From the NCBI GenBank assembly GCA_964019155.1, contig OZ025242.1, forward strand, positions 64,036,948-64,100,947: 64,000 nucleotides of DNA, given 5' to 3'. Made by a program: the position numbers and the translations under genes. The notes beneath the pieces were generated by a model, which saw only the letters and a program-made list of their open reading frames with translations, made no database searches and was not told the origin of the DNA. Shown here in pieces: positions 38,251-52,269 of this stretch. How positions within the stretch are numbered: the first letter of the stretch is position 1; each line of letters opens with the position of its first letter. This stretch comes from Osedax fenrisi. Taxonomy: Eukaryota > Annelida > Polychaeta > Sabellida > Siboglinidae.

Positions 38251-39326
38251 TCCATCCGGGTCTTATATAATAATAATAATATTATCAGATTTAGTTGATG
38301 ACCGAGATCAAAAACCCATGTATGGTATAGAAGTTCTATTGAATTTATAGAGTTACCAACCTGCATTTGATAATGAGAGAATTAATACAAAAACAAATAA
38401 ATATAAAGAGTATAAATATTTTTTAATTCTATGTTGTTCATTCGTGTTCATTCATATGTCTCATAAAAAATTTGAATACTATAAAATTAAATTTAACTCT
38501 AAATACCAAGAATATCACCATGTATATACAGTATATAACAATAATAGGTTTATATTATTGTTTTTTATTAAAATTTATAATAAAATGTTAAAAAAATGTA
38601 AAAAGCATCTAAAATAGCATTATTATATTATTGAATCTATTAATGATAAACACGTATCATTGAAAGTAGTACCTATACCTTATATGGCAATCGTTCTTTT
38701 ATTAACCTACTTATTTTATTGTTTAGGATTTTCATTCATTATTACGATAAATATCATTAATTATTATAATTATAACACGCGCGTATTACTTAATATAATC
38801 GACTAGTATATCATTCTAACACACCCTTGTATAATACCTAAACTAATAGATTACAGTGAGAAAAGGGTGCTGGAGCATGAACGCTGGATAAATATCCCTA
38901 AAAGACTGACCAATGAAAACGAAGAGACTCGCAGAGGTGTGAAAGTTTGAAGATTGACAACTTGGAATTAATTAATTCAATCTGTCCAAAGAGTAAGTTT
39001 TTATTGTGATTATATTATAACTCATATACTGTAGTATATAACTTTTACAGTATATAATCTCTATAGTGTATACATTTTAAACCAGGACTCATTAGGTTTT
39101 ACTGCCTCACTGCCTATATTTACTGCCTATAGTAATAAAAGCAGTAATAAACTCTATGGTATTATAAATATATAATATATACTATAAATATATAATTGCT
39201 ATGGTAACACCCTATATTACAGTCTAAATTATAAAACCTAATATTATTTAGTTAAAAATGTCATTTTCTTATAAACTGTTACTACGACAACACGCATAAT
39301 CCCTTAATGCACCGCCATTGTTGTAG

Positions 39327-39422
39327 ACCAGGCGAGGGAATCAACAAGATCCTGGTGTGTATGCCCGGGCGTCTGCTGGATCACTTCCAGAACACTCATT
39401 GCCTGATGATTAACGACATCAG
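39327..39422 (+). CDS. Isolated DEAD-box RNA helicase exon
   Basis: The exon is 96 nt, bounded by acceptor TTGTTGTAG and donor AG/GTGAAT (enters after 1 nt of a codon, leaves after 2). It encodes PGEGINKILVCMPGRLLDHF then QNTHCLMINDIR. This is motif Ib and its flank in nucleolar DEAD-box helicases such as DDX18/DDX10/DDX31 (family pattern G.NI+VATPGRLLDH.QNT..F...+L+). Two oddities: motif Ib TPGR is MPGR, and a Lys is inserted between GIN and ILV. No DEAD or SAT exon was found in the window, so this is probably an orphan or pseudogene exon. Confidence 0.75.
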
Positions 39423-40337
39423 GTGAATAACTACTTGATCAGCTGATCATCTAGGTTACACCTAATGGCGATGGTGTAATATCATGTAATGACGATGTTA
39501 TGTAATGTAGTATGATGATAATTTAAGGGTGCAATCTGGGGTTGGGGTTTACCATGTTAATTCTAGCTCTAGCTATAATGCTAAGGATACTAAACTAATA
39601 AAGTAAATGATATACTTTTTTTTTATTCTACAGATATTATTCTGTTACATGAAAGTATTTACTTTTTATAAATATAATTAAACTGAACATGGATATAATA
39701 CGAAATACAAAAATAAAAATAAAAAATATTATACATATTTTAACATAAGCTTGCACCCTTAATAGTATAATATTATATACTCTTATATAATCTGTGTTAT
39801 GGTATGTAATATGGTGCATAGAAAATGTATGTTGATGGCATGATGATCTCATGGATAGATAGATTAATAGTTTATTTTAATACTTGATAATTTAATAACA
39901 AATTTCTAGTTAGGTAAAACATGTTATTAATCTAAATAATAATATTTATTGAGTTTAAATTTTAATATCACTGAATGGATCACACAAAAATAATAGGTTT
40001 CCACAATATTGTTATCTCATAAATAATCGTAACATCTAAACATAATGTGAATGACTGAAGTATAATGTAGTATAGTATGGTGTAATGCAAAGTAATGTTA
40101 CATTGGAGTGAATTCAACATATTTATTTAGTTTTCATTTAGAATTAGATTTAATGTCTTTTATTTTCATTTTATCATAGATTTCATTATTTCCATAACTC
40201 ATGTTTCAAATTAAGAAATTTAAACTTCATTATTGCAAATATTATGTGATGTAATTAAGTGTAATGAGATGTAATATGGTTTGATGTTACCGAATAATAT
40301 GTGGTGTTTTATATAAAATTAAACGTTAACTTTACAG
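39423..40337. other. AT-rich spacer
   Basis: No exon with a DEAD, SAT or other helicase motif is visible. TAATGTAGTATGATG-type repeats occur near 39480-39520 and 40060-40105, and an ATAGATAGAT run near 39855. Confidence 0.6.
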
Positions 40338-41727
<1,390 letters not shown>

Positions 41728-42079
41728 GTACATACACTTAATGCTAATAATTATTCTAATTTCTTAATTTTCTATAATATATTAGAATGAATCATTTAAC
41801 AAATATATTATCTTCACTATTAAAATTAATATGAATAAATAACTTATTATGATTGTGATACATATAAATCAACTTTATGAATAACCACAGAGCTATTATT
41901 TTGTTATTTAATATTATATAATATATAAATGACAATGTATATTTCGTTATATACAGAATAAAGTGGAAAAATCGAATTATGACACATCATCCACGGTGAG
42001 ATTCACAATGACTCATCCGAACTTAATTAGTATATAGGATATTTAAATTAGAAATGTTTAATTAAGTCATGAATTTAAA

Positions 42080-44480
42080 AAGAGTAAAAATGTAAAATAT
42101 GTGAGTAAAATATATGTTTGATAATTTATATTATGTCAAAAGAACATGAACATTTTTTGGAATTTTATATTATGTCAAAAAATAAATAATATAAAATGTA
42201 TAGTTATCTATTTTATCAAGTTAGGTATTAATAAAAGTTAATTTTCTTCATAAAAATTTATCAAAACTTTTTTATAATTAGAACTAAATGCATGTATACT
42301 TAAATTTGAATTTAATTTTGTTTAAAATGGCAATAGCTCTTGATAATTTTGAACATAAATAATCTATTTGGCTGTTCCAGTCTAATTTATTATCAATAAT
42401 TATTCCCAGAAATTTAAATTTGTTTAACTATTTTAATATCTATCATCAATTTTTAATTTAAATTTAATATTTTCATTTGTATTTCTGATATTAAATAATA
42501 AAATGTTAGTTTTATCAATATTTAAGGATAATTTATTAATATTTAACCAGCTATATAATTTATCAATGCCATGTTTTATTTTATTTTCAAGATTTATAAT
42601 AGATTTATCATTAAAAATTAAAGTTGTATCGTCAGCAAATAAAATTGGTTTAAAACAGGAGATATATTTGGTAGATCATTTATATACACTAAAAACAAAA
42701 CTGAACCCAATACAGATCCTTGTGGAACTCCACATTGAATCTTATTTAGACTAGACCTAATACCATTATGAATAACATATTGCATTCTATTAGATAAATA
42801 ACTTTTAAAAAGGTCATATGAAGTTCCTCTAATACCATAAATATAAAGCTTTTTCAGTAATATATTATGATCTAATGTATCGAAAGCTTTATGTAGATCT
42901 ATTGATAATATAGTACATTTATTTAAATGTTCTAGATGCTCATATATAGATTCAATAACATCAGCTAAAGCATCAGCTGTTGATGTATGCTTTCTGAAGC
43001 CATATTGACAATTACTAAGTATATTGCATTTATTTAAAAATTCTAGTAATCTATTTTTAATCAATTTTTCAATAATTTTAGAAAATTGGGATAATAATGA
43101 TATGGGCCTATAGTTCTCAGGTTTTAATCTATCACATTTTTTATATACAGGTATAATTTTTGCTATTTTTAATATATCAGGAAAAATTCATAAAGAGCTC
43201 TATTGAATAAATGTAATAATATTGGACTGATTTCATTACTAATTTGTTTAATTAAATACATATTTATATCATTGGAATAAGTAATATATCTAAGTTTTGA
43301 GTTAAATATTTCCTTCTGAATCTCATATATAGATGTTGGTAATAGAAATAATGTACTTTTATTATTAGTTTTTATTGTAGTATATATATCAATATTATAT
43401 GTATTTTATTTTATTAGATAAATCAATCCCTATATTACTAAAGTAATTATTAAATTCCTCCGATGTAGGAGAACTTACTCCGTCATTATTTTGACTTTTA
43501 TTAGTATTTTTATTTATTAATATATTAATTATAGATCATGTATTTGTACTACTGTTAAGATTATTATCTATTTCAGATGAATAATATATATATTCAGATT
43601 TACGTAATATAGAGATAAGAATATTTTTATATTTCTTATAATAATTTAAATTTCTCCGTTGTTTTATATTTTATTATTTTTTTATACATTTTATTTTTTT
43701 TATTTATACATTTAATGAGACTAGTATATAACCATGGTTTATTTTGTTTTGTGTTTTGTTTTACTTTTATAGAAGGACAATTACTATTATATAATTGTAT
43801 TAAATTGGAAGTGAAAGTATTAAATATTGAATTTAAATCAATATCAGAATAAATATAATGCCAATCATAATTATTTATACTTTCCTTTAATTATTTATTG
43901 TATTATAAATTGTGTTATGATTTATTTTTCTAATGAATTTATATTTTTTGTTTTTTTTTCATTTGATCTTTTCCAGTATATATACCATAAATAGGTAAAT
44001 GATCACTAATGTCACTAAATATAATGCCATTGTTAATTGTTTCAACTTACAGTTGCAATATATGTTATCAATTAATGAATTTAAATTATTACCATATCGT
44101 GTTGGTTTACTTATTAATGGATAACATCCTAAGATATATATACTATTTAGAAAATATTTGTTATTATTATTATTACTATTTCAATTGATATTAAAATCAC
44201 CTACTAAAAAAAATCTCTCTTGGATTAAATATCATTACAATTATTATAAATAAAATCACTAAAATCTATTATATCGGCTTTAGGAGATTTATAAATTCCA
44301 CCAAATAAAACTATTTTATAATTAATATTTAAAGAAATTGTTAAAATATCCACCAATCCATGTGGGGCATACATAGCGTATTAATTTTATTATAAAAAAT
44401 TAATTCATTTTAAAAAAATATAGAAACTCGACCTATATTATATTTATAATTATGTTGTGTATTGATACGTGTTATATATA
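42080..44480 (-). mobile_element. LINE-B copy 3
   Basis: RT fragment at 42618-43064 (STADALADVIE, DLHKAFDTLDHNILL, CGVPQGSVLGSVLFLVYIND) and endonuclease remnants to about 44350. Relative to copy 2, about 420 bp of C-terminal coding is missing at position 42300. The 3' UTR reaches 42080. It is closer to copy 1 (same RT frame breaks), and both precede the same downstream block. Confidence 0.87.
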
Positions 44481-44539
44481 TATATATATATATATATACT
44501 ATACTAAACTAAACATTACGTGCCAATTCAATTCATTAA

Positions 44540-44830
44540 GGTGCCATTCATCATCATCATCACTTCGCGCAGCCATCAATACCTTCATGTAAGAGTCCCT
44601 CATCTGGTTTGTCATAGCGACCTCTTCAAGGTCATGAATCACCTTCTTGGGTGGTTTTACATCGATACTGTCTTTAAGATTGTCCGTTTCATTCAAACGA
44701 CTGGTTACTCGAAGGGTTTAGGTTTGGTGGTATTATCGATTGTAGACTGGTGATCTTGCTCTGATTGTGTTTAATAGATGCAGGGCTACTTTGGGATCTA
44801 TGCTTTTAGGCCGCTCCACTTAGACCAATT
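44540..44830 (-). pseudogene. Copy of the BESS-like gene's penultimate exon
   Basis: It reads QSIIPPNLNPSSNQS upstream and NETDNLKDSIDVKPPKKVIH then RSDDDDEWH downstream of the same +1 shift as at 6456-6723. Sequence after DEWH diverges, so the donor is lost. A 6-nt insertion (two codons, NP) keeps the upstream frame open. Confidence 0.45.
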
Positions 44831-45058
44831 GATTAATTTTCTTCGATATCTGAATTCTTAATGAATGAGATTCCACAAACGATATCTGCCCTGGTGGTTG
44901 AAATGATTTCTTAAAAGAAACATCATTAGTCATCTAGTCATATATATAATTAATTGATTATAATTCTCTATAACATTAAAATCTTATAAATATATATTAT
45001 ATTATATAATTTGTATGACTATAATATAATTATAATAAACATAGTATTATATTATATC

Positions 45059-45104
<46 letters not shown>

Positions 45105-45173
45105 GTATACATAAAGGATAAGAACCTTATTTTTATTAATTAACAATATATAAATAACAGTGTAGTTTTTACT

Positions 45174-45224
<51 letters not shown>

Positions 45225-45427
45225 ATATATATATGTGTGTGTGTGTATAATACACTATATAATTTGTTTCATTATTATACATATATGATACCCTATAAAG
45301 AATACAGTATACTATAATTCACCTGCATTTCTCGGTAGATTTTTTAACTAATATCATGATAGTATAGACATATTTAATAATAAATAATTAATATACATAT
45401 CTAACTAATTTTATATAAATAATGATA

Positions 45428-45536
<109 letters not shown>

Positions 45537-46474
45537 AATAATATATATATATATATATATAACTTTTTATTTAATTATACAAATTGATAGATCACCACTG
45601 GCTAATTCGGAAAAGATGATATATCCGTATTATAAGTTCGGATGTTTTGCATTTAAATTAACCGTTTGATATTTGTCGAGAATAAATTGACATTAGAAAA
45701 TAAGAAATCAAATTCTATTAATAAAATTGTTTTAACAAATTATTTACTAATGTTTTTAATTTACTATTATAATTATAACTAAATACTATATTCAATACAC
45801 ATATTTTTATAGTATATGAATATTTAATAAATATTAATACTAACTAAATACTATAGTATATGGTGGTATGTATACCTATATATTTAAATATTAAATATTA
45901 ATTATACATAATTCAAATAATAATATACTTTCAATGCACTATCATTAGATAAAGATCACATTAATATTTGATATGTTAGCTACTATTACAGCTGAGCATC
46001 TTAATTACTGACACTTGCACTAGATCACCTGTAACTCCCTTATTAAGTATGACTATAATATATACCTTTTGACCATGCCTATAGGTAATCTAATGAGGAG
46101 CGATATTGGAATAATGATTAGAATATGATAATTTGCTTCTGTTAAGGGGATACATATTATAGTTAAATACATCCATTTCACTGATTCACAATGCATTACG
46201 GTTAAAATATACGCTATATATAATTCTAATAATATCTCTATGATTATATATATATAACATATACTAAATATATACATTGTATTTTCAATTAAATCAACAA
46301 GTCAGAGGTTCTCATCATATATATTAAGAGATATTAGATAACACTGACTAATTTTCATAATTTCTCATCAGTTAAAATTTCTATATTTGTTATCTAATAT
46401 TCATTAAGTTATCCTAAGTTATATGCATATATCTATAGGTCATATAAGTCCCTAATATGGACACCCTATAACTA

Positions 46475-46612
46475 GGGGCGCTGCTACAGGGGAAGACGGG
46501 GGATATGTCCCCCCCACTTTAAAATCTAGGGGACCTCCTATGTATTGGTCCCCCACTTTTACCACAACATTTATTTTGATAGGTTGGTCATACAAAATCG
46601 TTCCAGCGCCCC
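46475..46612. mobile_element. GGGGCGCTG MITE, second copy
   Basis: Same ends and TA flanks as 8712-8862, 13 bp shorter because of shorter C-runs and a small deletion near the right end. It sits in the duplicated block at the equivalent position. Confidence 0.75.
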
Positions 46613-46683
46613 TAGTGGCACCATAAACAAAGTGTATATAGTTTGTACATAGTCTCTTCCCATATAATCTATAATATATATGA

Positions 46684-46990
46684 TGATTCTAAACATGATA
46701 CCCGAGCAGATTTTGGTGTGTTAGAAAGTGTCATGCACAACCCGGATAACAGTAATAGCCTCATAATAGAAGCATAATAGCATTACAAATTAATAACAGC
46801 TTAATATACTTTTAACGGAAACATAATGGCAGCATAATATCACAATGTAAATATGTGAGGCAATTATTTATGCTATTTTGAAGCTATTACTGTTAGCTGG
46901 GGATACCGATACCAAGGTCATCCGATTCTTGCAATTCAATAATAACATTCAGTGAAATTGAAGAGCTTCAAACATAACTTCAATATAGTT
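46684..46990 (+). pseudogene. Coding-like sequence interrupted by a MITE
   Basis: Left of the MITE the plus strand reads DTRADFGVLESVMHN. Right of it, frames read DTDTKVIRFLQFNNNIQ or IPIPRSSDSCNSIITFSEIE. The MITE (46741-46901) therefore probably landed in an exon. Family unknown. Confidence 0.3.
46741..46901. mobile_element. CCCAGCTAACAGTAA MITE, second copy
   Basis: It matches 32339-32533 over both terminal repeats, with a degenerate left end (CCCGGATAACAGTAATAGCC). It is 161 bp and noncoding. Confidence 0.8.
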
Positions 46991-47008
46991 AGACAAACTT
47001 TTTTATAG

Positions 47009-47133
47009 GATTAGATCTGTAGGAAATCATTTGGATAATCATTCCGCTCGTGAATTGTTTGCCGACTATAGTCAAGTTATAGTTGATTCACTATTAGAGG
47101 ATTTCATGGGAATACATTGTAATTTGGGAGCTG
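47009..47133 (+). CDS. Probable exon, unidentified
   Basis: An acceptor (CTTTTTTATAG) and donor (GCTG/GTATTT) bound 125 nt, reading IRSVGNHLDNHSARELFADY then SQVIVDSLLEDFMGIHCNLG. The frame stays open to 47190. Composition is convincingly protein-like; no family recognised. It lies 0.1 kb downstream of the MITE-interrupted stretch on the same strand. Confidence 0.45.
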
Positions 47134-47280
47134 GTATTTTTTTACCCAAAAAAAATCAATTACAAAACATACCTAATAATTATTATTAGACTAATATATA
47201 TATTAGTAGGTAGGGGAGAGTGGGGTTGTATGAACATGTGTCTTGCATGAGCCACTGGAGATAACAATTGTTTTCTACAG

Positions 47281-47349
47281 CAGAAATTTGATTTAACTGA
47301 ACTAGTACCATCATCTATAATTAATACAGTTGCGGAATTTATCATTTAA
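47281..47349 (+). other. Short coding-like stretch inside the pogo-like element
   Basis: After TTGTTTTCTACAG the frame reads QKFDLTELVPSSIINTVAEF then II and TAA. The acceptor is good, family unknown; it may be a captured exon scrap. Confidence 0.25.
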
Positions 47350-47878
47350 TACAAAAATAAAAATAGTAACATTTTAATCACATTTTTAACTAAAGTACGC
47401 TCAAAAGTAAAAATTCCAGACAAGGTAATATATGTTATAACTTCTATAATAATTATTTGATTATTTTCATATTATATATATGATTTTAATATATAATTAA
47501 CTTAATATTAATATACAAATATATTTAAAATTTTAAATAAAATATTTAAATTTTATCAATTAATAATAAAATTTGATATGGGGTTGAGTGAACCACTAAA
47601 AACGGGGTTATATGAACATTGTTCAATCAACCAAATATCATATGTTAATATTTATAATATAATATTATAATATTATAATATTAATATTATTATAATATTA
47701 TTATAATATTATATTGGAATATTATAATATATATTCAATGATCCGAATATAAATAAGTAATGATTAAATAGAAATAATATAATTAATTATATATCAATAT
47801 AATTAATTAAATTAATTGTAATGAGGGTCAATTACTAATTCATAATAATTATTTAAATATTATTTCTAGGAATCAAAA

Positions 47879-47989
47879 ATGAGAAACTATACTCAACAAA
47901 CTGATAGAATACGTGATAAAACGATCATGACAAGAGCAATTAAAGAAGTAAAACAGGCTATGTTCATTCAACCCCGCCTTTGGGGTTGA
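47879..47989 (+). CDS. Pogo/Tigger-like transposase N-terminal remnant
   Basis: ATG follows TTATTTCTAGGAATCAAAA. It reads MRNYTQQTDRIRDKTIMTRA then IKEVKQAM, resembling the N-terminus of pogo/Tigger/Jerky-type transposases (RNYKRKTDR..W....+..A+.AV). The last eight codons before TGA derive from the element's GGGGTTGAATGAAC repeat, so the protein is cut inside the first helix-turn-helix. Confidence 0.6.
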   Translation: MRNYTQQTDRIRDKTIMTRAIKEVKQAMFIQPRLWG

Positions 47990-48459
47990 ATGAACTTTTT
48001 TATTTTTTTTTATTAATTGTAATTATGAAATCTTATAAGTATTCCTTATATCTAAAAGTGATATATTAGTTAGCTAATATCATATATTATGCAATACAAT
48101 ATAAATAATTAAGAAAAATTTATTATTACCACAATGATAGCACTTTATACAAAAACATGGTCATACAACCCCACCCTCCCCTATATTATAATCATATTCA
48201 TTATCTACAACACTGAGTAGAGATAAAGCTCTTTCTCTCTAGCTCTATGATCTACAACGACATAATATTATTCATATCGCATCACTTTCGCCTATATCAC
48301 ACCTACACTATTATTAAATTTTAAAGTTGAATTACCTTACTGTTTTCATGATTATTATATATCAAATGTATACTACAAATTTAATATGACACCCCCATTA
48401 TTTATCCTTATATGGCATTATCTATCATATATCAAAATATATACCATCTTTACATTGTG

Positions 48460-48635
48460 TAGACGTTGGTACATTGTGATTTGAGATGTTGCATTTTGTT
48501 AACATGCCAATGTACCAACATCCCAACGTACAATCTGTATTTACATGTATAAGAATACAGATGGGACATTGGTACATTACAAAAAAAGCTTGCTAACTTA
48601 ATATGTTGGTACGTTGGTATATCCTACAAAAACGC
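48460..48635. repeat. Cluster of TTGGTAC words in both orientations
   Basis: GTTGGTACATTG, CAATGTACCAAC, CATTGGTACATT and GTTGGTACGTTGGTAT occur within 175 bp. This may be the end of another element of the terminal-word type; the second end was not found. The rest of 48185-49640 is AT-rich with no gene. Confidence 0.5.
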
Positions 48636-49649
48636 ACCTAAAACTTACGATAAAATCGTTTGATTCAATTTTATACATATAACTTGTATCTTCCTTAGAA
48701 AAATCGTTGCTACTTATATAAATAAACTACAAGTATAAACATAATATACTCTAATAATTAAAGTTTAAACATTAATTAATTTAATACATTTAAATGTATA
48801 TAACCTAATATTATATGAGATTTAATTTATATTTAGACAAAAAACCTTCACAAAAAAAAACAAGTAAGCTTAATTAACTATTATTTATTTAATAAAATTG
48901 AAGTTTTAAAATGAATTATTAATTAAAGTATATATAATTATTATAATAATAAAATAGAACATATCATATATTTAATATATGCTATTTAATTTATATTTTA
49001 GCAAAAAACCAAAAAACCTCACGATGCCAACTATGATTATAATACATAATTTATAATTCATAATATATATTATTAATACTAATTTATTATAATACAGAAT
49101 AGTTAGGATATAATATTAATAAGTATTAATATATTGAATATATTATACTGTATTCTTATATTCGTAAACAATTAACTTTACTTATGTATTTATCATGTAA
49201 CTCAAATAATATTTACAATATTTGTAATGTACGGTCATTTGCGATATATTCCATATCATATATAATTGATTTGAAAAAATAAATTATCTATATTATATAG
49301 AGTATCTATATATTATGAGTCAGAAATACATATTTAAATTGCACAATATTTATATATATATATATTAATAACAAATATCCAGTTTGAAATGCGAATTAAC
49401 AGTGTACAATATTTATATATCCTAATATATAAATTATATAATACAATAATATATACCCACTTTTTAAATGATTGCGGAAAAATTACATAAAAATAATATT
49501 GCGATAAATATAGCGATAAATTTAACACCGTTCAGATGTCCGATATTTATTCACAATTATCAAATAATGAGATAATTCTAGATGCGATAATATTAAATAA
49601 ACATAATTATGTGTTTACCAATGAACTTAATATGTATTTTATAAGTTTG

Positions 49650-52035
49650 TAAAACATATTAACAGAAATAGGTTACCTATTCGTTCTGATCTCTTAACTG
49701 ATCATTATCTGATGCATACATCTATTTCTCTAAGGAAACCTGTATCAACTAAGTCATTAGTTTTTTATAGGGAGTTGAGGAAATTAAACTATCATGAACT
49801 AGGCCTACAAATTGAGAATAGATTATCCAGTGATCACATATCGTTTGATTTTTTAAATTACTGTCTTTCATCTACTTTGAATAACTTAGTTCCTTTAAAA
49901 TCTCGTTACTTCACTCTACATACTTCATCACCTTGGTTTTCTTCTCATCTTGCTATAATGAAACGTTCATTAAGGAAACTTGAGCGTAAGATTAACATGT
50001 CCCCCTCTCACAAATCTAAATTTCTGATAGCAAGGAAAGCCTATAAACATGAATTAAATCTCCATAAAACGTCCTATTATGAATCGAAATGTAATGCTTG
50101 TGGAAATGACACTCGACATTTTTTTTAAATGGCTAATAGCATCCTTGGTACCAACATCAAATCTAAGTCTACTGCACTACCTGATTCTGCTATGTGTTCT
50201 TCTTTTGTCTCCTCCTTGTCTACTAAGCTCTCCCGTATCTTCGACAACATCAGCTCTAAATTGGCGCAATTACCGATGACACTTTATGCTCCTATAACGA
50301 CTAACCCTATATCTTGCAAACTCTCTTGTTTCACTCCTCCTTCTATTATCGAAATCCGTAACTTGATTCTCACTGCTAATTCCACTTCCCCAATTGACCC
50401 ATTACCACTCGTTGTTTTTAAGAACATTGTCCCTATAACTGAAAATGCAATACTTTACTTGATCTCTCAATCACTCGACGATGGAATCATGGTCAGTTCC
50501 TTGAAATATGCCATTATTAAGCCCATCCTAAAAAAATCGTATCTTGATCCAGATGTATTGACCAATTACCGACTGATCTCACAACTTCCAATATTAAGTA
50601 AAATCATGGAACGTGTGGTCAGTCGTCAGCTCATCAATTACCTTGAAAATAACAATCTGCTTGATTACTTTCAAAGTGCTTATAGAAAATCGTTCTCTAC
50701 TGAGACTGCCCTCACACATGTCACTGACCTGATTCATAACTCGCTTGACTCGTCTCATTGCGTACAACTACTCCTAATTGATCTTTCTAGTGCATTTGAC
50801 ATGCTCAACCATTCGATCCTAATTAACCGTATCATCGAACTTGGTATTGAAGGTTCCCCCCTTAAGTGGCTGATGTCGTTCATCACTGATCGAACTTCGT
50901 CTGTTAAAATAAATGACTTCATATCACCTTCCACCAATATTCTTAAAGGGGTCCCTCAGGGATCAGTTCTTGGGCCACTTCTCTTCTTTATATACTTACG
51001 TCCTATCTCTAATATTATTCGCAAATACCCTAATATCTATTACCATATATATGCTGATGACATTCAACTACTACTGAAACTGCCCATTGACTCTATGAAC
51101 TCTAACTCTGAGCTGTCAGATTGTACCTCTGAGATCACTTACTTGTTACTAACTAATGACCTCTTAGTCAATACTTCTAAAACTGAACTTCTTAACATCT
51201 CGAAGGTACCTGTCACTTTCCCTACTTTGTCAATTGACGGTATAATTATTAAACCTTCTGAATCTGTGCGCAATCTTGGTGTTTTAATTGATATTACTCT
51301 ATCGTACGGTGCTCATATAAATGCAATCTCTAAATCCGCTAATCTCTATTTGAGAAAAATTCGTTAATTTAAAAACTATTGTTCGCCCAACATCACTAAG
51401 CGCCTTCTCAATGCCCTAGTATTATCTCGATTAGACTATTGCTGTTCTTTATTCTACGGAATTAAGAACTCTGAATTTATTAAAATTAACCGAATTATTC
51501 GCTCATCCGTAAGATTAGTTCATAGGCTTAAGCGACGGGATCATGCTTTAACTGACACCCACCAATGCAATATGAAATGGCTATCGTTTAGAAAACGGTG
51601 CCAATTTAGGCTTCTCTGCTTAACACATAAAACACTATTCCTAGGCAGACCTGCATACTTACGTGCATTGATCACTCGTCGCAACATCCTCCCACATATG
51701 CGCTCGTCTGATGCCACACTACTTGACTTACCTGTTACTCGTAACGTGATGCGTTCTCGCTCCTTTACAAGCATGGCTCCTACTACATGGAAAATGTTGC
51801 CTTACCGCCTACGAAGATTGAAGTCGCCTCACGTATTTGCTAATAGTCTCAAAGACTATTTAAATTTAAACTTAAAGTAACCCTCTCCTTGATGTTGATC
51901 TGGTTCCATCTCTATTTTTATATATTATATTGCTACCTTATTTAATGTTATTGTTTCGTTTTGTTTGTTCGTTCACAACACCAGTGAGGGTAATCTTTCT
52001 TTACCATATTTGGTGTATAAATAAATAAACAATCC
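49650..52035 (+). mobile_element. LINE-D, 5'-truncated CR1/jockey-type
   Basis: The plus-strand element begins in the end of the endonuclease domain (RSDLLTDHYLMHTSIS) and runs through RT and post-RT coding to a 3' UTR ending CACCAGTGAGGGTAATC... and TAAATAAATAAAC at about 52035. Base composition is markedly less AT-rich than LINE-B. Related to LINE-A (shared DLSSAFD, PQGSVLGPLLF, KTELLN). Confidence 0.92.
49665..51880 (+). pseudogene. LINE-D ORF2 with two in-frame stops
   Basis: The frame is continuous except for TAA at 50126-50128 (in a T-run) and TAA at 51365-51367; a shift after 51500 leads to the last block at 51572-51880. Motifs in order: WFSSHLAIMKRSLRKLER, NYRLISQLPILSKIMER, LLIDLSSAFDMLNHSILINR, GVPQGSVLGPLLFFIYL, YHIYADDIQLL, VNTSKTELLN, LVLSRLDYCCSLFYG, then SFTSMAPTTWKMLPYRLRR. 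The catalytic YADD is intact. Few lesions indicate a recent insertion. Confidence 0.92.
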
Positions 52036-52056
52036 TATACTATAGTATATACTATA

Positions 52057-52059
<3 letters not shown>

Positions 52060-52112
<53 letters not shown>
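52060..52112. repeat. (AT)n dinucleotide run
   Basis: A perfect or near-perfect AT run. Similar runs (each over about 30 bp) occur near 6980, 20880, 21061, 29268, 33343, 36127, 45424-45560, 57225, 58728, 60548, 61201, 61782, 62463-62545, 63370 and 63821. Confidence 0.9.
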
Positions 52113-52269
52113 AGTATATTCATTTATGTATAATAATATGCATATATTAAAAATATCCGAATATTCCATCTGCATTATAACGAGTACCACATAGTATACT
52201 ATGGTACTGATATTAATACCTACTGATATTCCAATAAAATACCTATCTTATTTAATATCTCAACTTTAT

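Larger units (their letters stand above)
47213..48181. mobile_element. Pogo/Tigger-like TIR element, TA target duplication
   Basis: Ends GGGGAGAGTGGGGTTGTATG and CATACAACCCCACCCTCCCC are inverted repeats of about 26 bp with two mismatches, flanked by TA on both sides. The word GGGGTTGAATGAAC / GTTCATTCAACCCC recurs inside at about 47580, 47612, 47960 and 47983. A start exon of a pogo-like transposase remains (47879-47989), but the DDE domain is absent, so this is a 969-bp internally deleted derivative. Confidence 0.8.
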
